Assembly (NCBI GenBank): GCA_963824085.1
Contig: CAWGNT010000013.1
Span: forward strand, 186,001 to 250,000
Length of the DNA: 64,000 bases
From: JARRNE01 sp963824085
GTDB lineage: Bacteria > Pseudomonadota > Gammaproteobacteria > Chromatiales > Chromatiaceae
Direction: 5' to 3'
This document shows positions 62,460 through 64,000 of the stretch, in pieces. The position numbers were made by a program, and so were the translations under genes. Position 1 is the stretch's first letter. Each line of letters begins with the position of its first letter. The notes under the pieces are model-generated. The model had not been told where the DNA came from. It was given only the letters and a program-made list of their open reading frames with translations, and ran no database searches.

Positions 62460-63014
62460 TCATTGACGCAGAACGCGAACACCAGAACCAACGCGTTGTC
62501 CGACGTATTGGTGCACTACGTTCAAATACTCTCTTCCGATCCGCGTTCTTCGTTTGGCGACAAACCGGATGACTCCTAGAACCTTCACAATCTTCTCTGG
62601 GTCAACGCCTTCCAAATCCTCCATTATGCACTTGTCGACAAACTGAAACCCCCTCGAAGCAATCTGAGCTTCCTGGTCCAGTTGTTCGTCTTGGAAATGG
62701 TATTTGTCAATAAGCAGCTCAATAATCCTGATCGCATCGCTGTCCTTAAGGGCTCCCTTGTTTTCCACGTCGTATGCGCATAAAGCGCCCTCGATCGAGT
62801 TTCCGTAAGATTCAAGTTCTACGTTCCCATCCATGTCAGAAACAGAATATGCGGGTACTTCACTGTATCTTCTCGTTGGTTTCTGATAATAAACACACCC
62901 AAAGCACAACGCTCCTGTTCTTGTGCTTCCACAGCATTCGCTACAGATCAGACCATCAGAGACCACGCACTTCCTCTTCCCTTTCCTCGACTCGCATATC
63001 GGGCACTTCGCCAT
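62460..63014 (-). CDS. Cys-rich zinc-finger-like hypothetical protein
   Basis: A 184-residue protein. The first 42 residues hold nine Cys (CPICESRKGKRKC, LICSECCGSTRTGALCFGCV), consistent with two zinc sites. The rest is soluble and alpha-helical (DAIRIIELLIDKYHFQDEQL, VLGVIRFVAKRRTRIGREYL). Codon use is much more A/T-rich than in neighbouring genes, a sign of recent acquisition. I do not recognise the family by name. Confidence 0.6.
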   Translation of the reverse strand: MAKCPICESRKGKRKCVVSDGLICSECCGSTRTGALCFGCVYYQKPTRRYSEVPAYSVSDMDGNVELESYGNSIEGALCAYDVENKGALKDSDAIRIIELLIDKYHFQDEQLDQEAQIASRGFQFVDKCIMEDLEGVDPEKIVKVLGVIRFVAKRRTRIGREYLNVVHQYVGQRVGSGVRVLRQ

Positions 63015-63289
63015 CTTGCCTCCTGCTTGAGTTTCGCCGGCCGGTTGGGGCCCTTGCCGGTCAGCCTTGTTTTACGGATCTTACACTCCTTCCCTTGCTC
63101 ACGGCTGTCGGTTGCGATGTCCGCTGCTGGCCGACTGCAGGTCATGGCCCGAGCCCAGAGCAGCCCCCACGCCGGTCTGGCTACCGGTTGGGTGCAAGGC
63201 AGGCGGCGTGGGCGGTGTTTGCCTCCGCGACTCTGGTGAAGGGCGAGCGGGCTCAGCCCCTGAGCCCGCGGGGTCCTATCCTGTCCGCT

Positions 63290-63535
63290 ATGGACGACCC
63301 GAGCAACTTCATCGGCGACTTCCCCGCAGCGATCTTCGCGATCCTGGCCTTCTGCGATGCCTGCGAGCACAGCGGCCTGCGCGACCGTGCGAAGGTGCCG
63401 ACTGGCGCCAGCATCCAAGACCTAACGGCCAAACTCCACTGCTCACCCTGCGGCGCGCGCGAGGCGTCGATCCGGATCGTCTACGCCGGAGCGGGCGGAT
63501 TCCACTATGGCGGCATGTCGCCGGTCTTCAGGTGA
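63290..63535 (+). CDS. Small hypothetical protein
   Basis: An 81-residue frame starting MDDPSNFIGDFPAAIFAILA. It contains CDACEHSG and later CSPCGAREASIRIVYAGAGG, two CxxC pairs about 28 residues apart that could bind zinc. Weak ribosome site. Family not recognised; many short two-CxxC proteins in proteobacteria look similar. Confidence 0.4.
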   Translation: MDDPSNFIGDFPAAIFAILAFCDACEHSGLRDRAKVPTGASIQDLTAKLHCSPCGAREASIRIVYAGAGGFHYGGMSPVFR

Positions 63536-63696
63536 GTATCTCAGGGAGTAGGGCACCGCCTTACTGCACCGTCCGGCTCGCCCACCCTTCGTGCACCACA
63601 ACATCCAGCGGATGATCGTTCGTTATACCGCCACCAATCCGGCCTGGTCTGAACGGTTATGGAGGCGCTTGCCGCCAGGACCGTGACCCTCCGCCT

Positions 63697-63731
63697 CGAC
63701 GATATCGGGCGCGCGGCGCGCGATATCGTCG
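63697..63731. terminator. Near-perfect 35-bp palindrome
   Basis: CGACGATATCG and CGATATCGTCG (11-bp arms) surround a GC-rich centre that itself nearly pairs. No T-run, so it may be a transcript-end hairpin of the minus-strand gene at 63768-63929 (37 bp beyond its stop), or a protein-binding site. Confidence 0.5.
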
Positions 63732-63767
63732 CCGGAAAGTGCGCGGCCGGATCGTCACGAAGATTGC

Positions 63768-63929
63768 CTAGCCGCCACCTATCCGCGCGATGGCCGGCCA
63801 CAGGCCGAGGACGCCGACGACAATCAGGTAGATTGCGACCACGTAGTTCAACAAGCGGGGCATCAGCAGGATCAAGATCCCAGCGATCAGCGCGACCAGC
63901 GGCTGGATCATCACGGCAGATATTGTCAT
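63768..63929 (-). CDS. DUF3096 family small membrane protein
   Basis: A 53-residue protein: MTISAVMIQPLVALIAGILI, then LLMPRLLNYVVAIYLIVVGV and LGLWPAIARIGGG. GGAGGTGA sits seven bases before the ATG. Two hydrophobic helices with the PRLLNYVVAIYLI(V)VG signature identify DUF3096, a short membrane family of unknown role frequently found near stress genes. Confidence 0.8.
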   Translation of the reverse strand: MTISAVMIQPLVALIAGILILLMPRLLNYVVAIYLIVVGVLGLWPAIARIGGG

Positions 63930-64000
63930 TTTGGCGTCACCTCCGCTCGCCGCACGGCGGCGCCGCGACCCAAGCGAGCGGAGAGATTATGCCCAAACAA

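Overview
The window is high-GC, densely coded DNA that looks chromosomal and gammaproteobacterial. The best clues are a complete rsxABCDGE (Rnf) operon, the divergent metG/apbC pair also seen in enterics, an MdtABC/MuxABC-type heteromeric RND pump, an MtfA peptidase and a dihaem cytochrome c4. A type I phosphoribulokinase suggests an autotroph using the Calvin cycle (a Chromatiales, Ectothiorhodospiraceae or Acidiferrobacterales-like organism). The genus cannot be fixed from sequence reading alone. No tRNA, rRNA, CRISPR array or complete insertion sequence was seen.

Layout. 0-13.7 kb is core metabolism: DUF4124 protein, prkB, an RpfC-like hybrid kinase, the rsx/rnf electron-transfer operon, metG and apbC. 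13.7-18.8 kb is accessory: a broken REP-associated transposase, a Tle1-like (DUF2235) hydrolase, a compact three-gene cassette of unknown function and a remnant. 19-31.6 kb returns to core functions: mtfA, a copper-delivery and cytochrome group (SCO1, PCuAC, cytochrome c4), an EEP-family protein, two paralogous SEL1-lytic transglycosylases, two methyltransferases, gnd, and thiC under a TPP riboswitch. 31.6-32.2 kb is a decayed HEPN/nucleotidyltransferase module. 32.2-42.2 kb is a four-gene RND efflux operon with palindromic repeat blocks at two of its gene junctions. 42.5-55 kb mixes small envelope proteins, a PilZ protein, a LOG-family protein, an M16 peptidase, a Spy-like protein next to a fused, truncated two-component gene, a stretch of catabolic pseudogenes, a SEC-C protein and a DUF488 protein. 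55.4-64 kb is the most unusual part: small genes, a diverged duplicated block, several dispersed repeats and a recurrent two-hairpin RNA-like element.

The most notable signal is repetitive. At least four families of short repeats are interleaved with the genes: (1) a ~160-bp element with short terminal inverted repeats, whose ends coincide with stop and start codons of neighbouring genes; (2) a ~120-145-bp element with a conserved CCGTGAATACGTC core; (3) a composite palindromic (BIME-like) block present twice in the efflux operon; and (4) a GNRA-type hairpin followed by a terminator hairpin, present four times in 5 kb. Together with the transposase remnant and many broken genes (two of them with stops at conserved Trp positions), they suggest a genome that has been actively reshaped.

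How the genes work together. Rnf couples ferredoxin and NADH redox to ion transport. SCO1/PCuAC/cytochrome c4 serve a haem-copper oxidase branch. PrkB and Gnd sit at the ribulose-5-phosphate node shared by the Calvin and pentose-phosphate pathways. ThiC supplies thiamine. The envelope genes (lytic transglycosylases, Spy-like protein, RND pump, M16 peptidase) handle wall turnover and stress.
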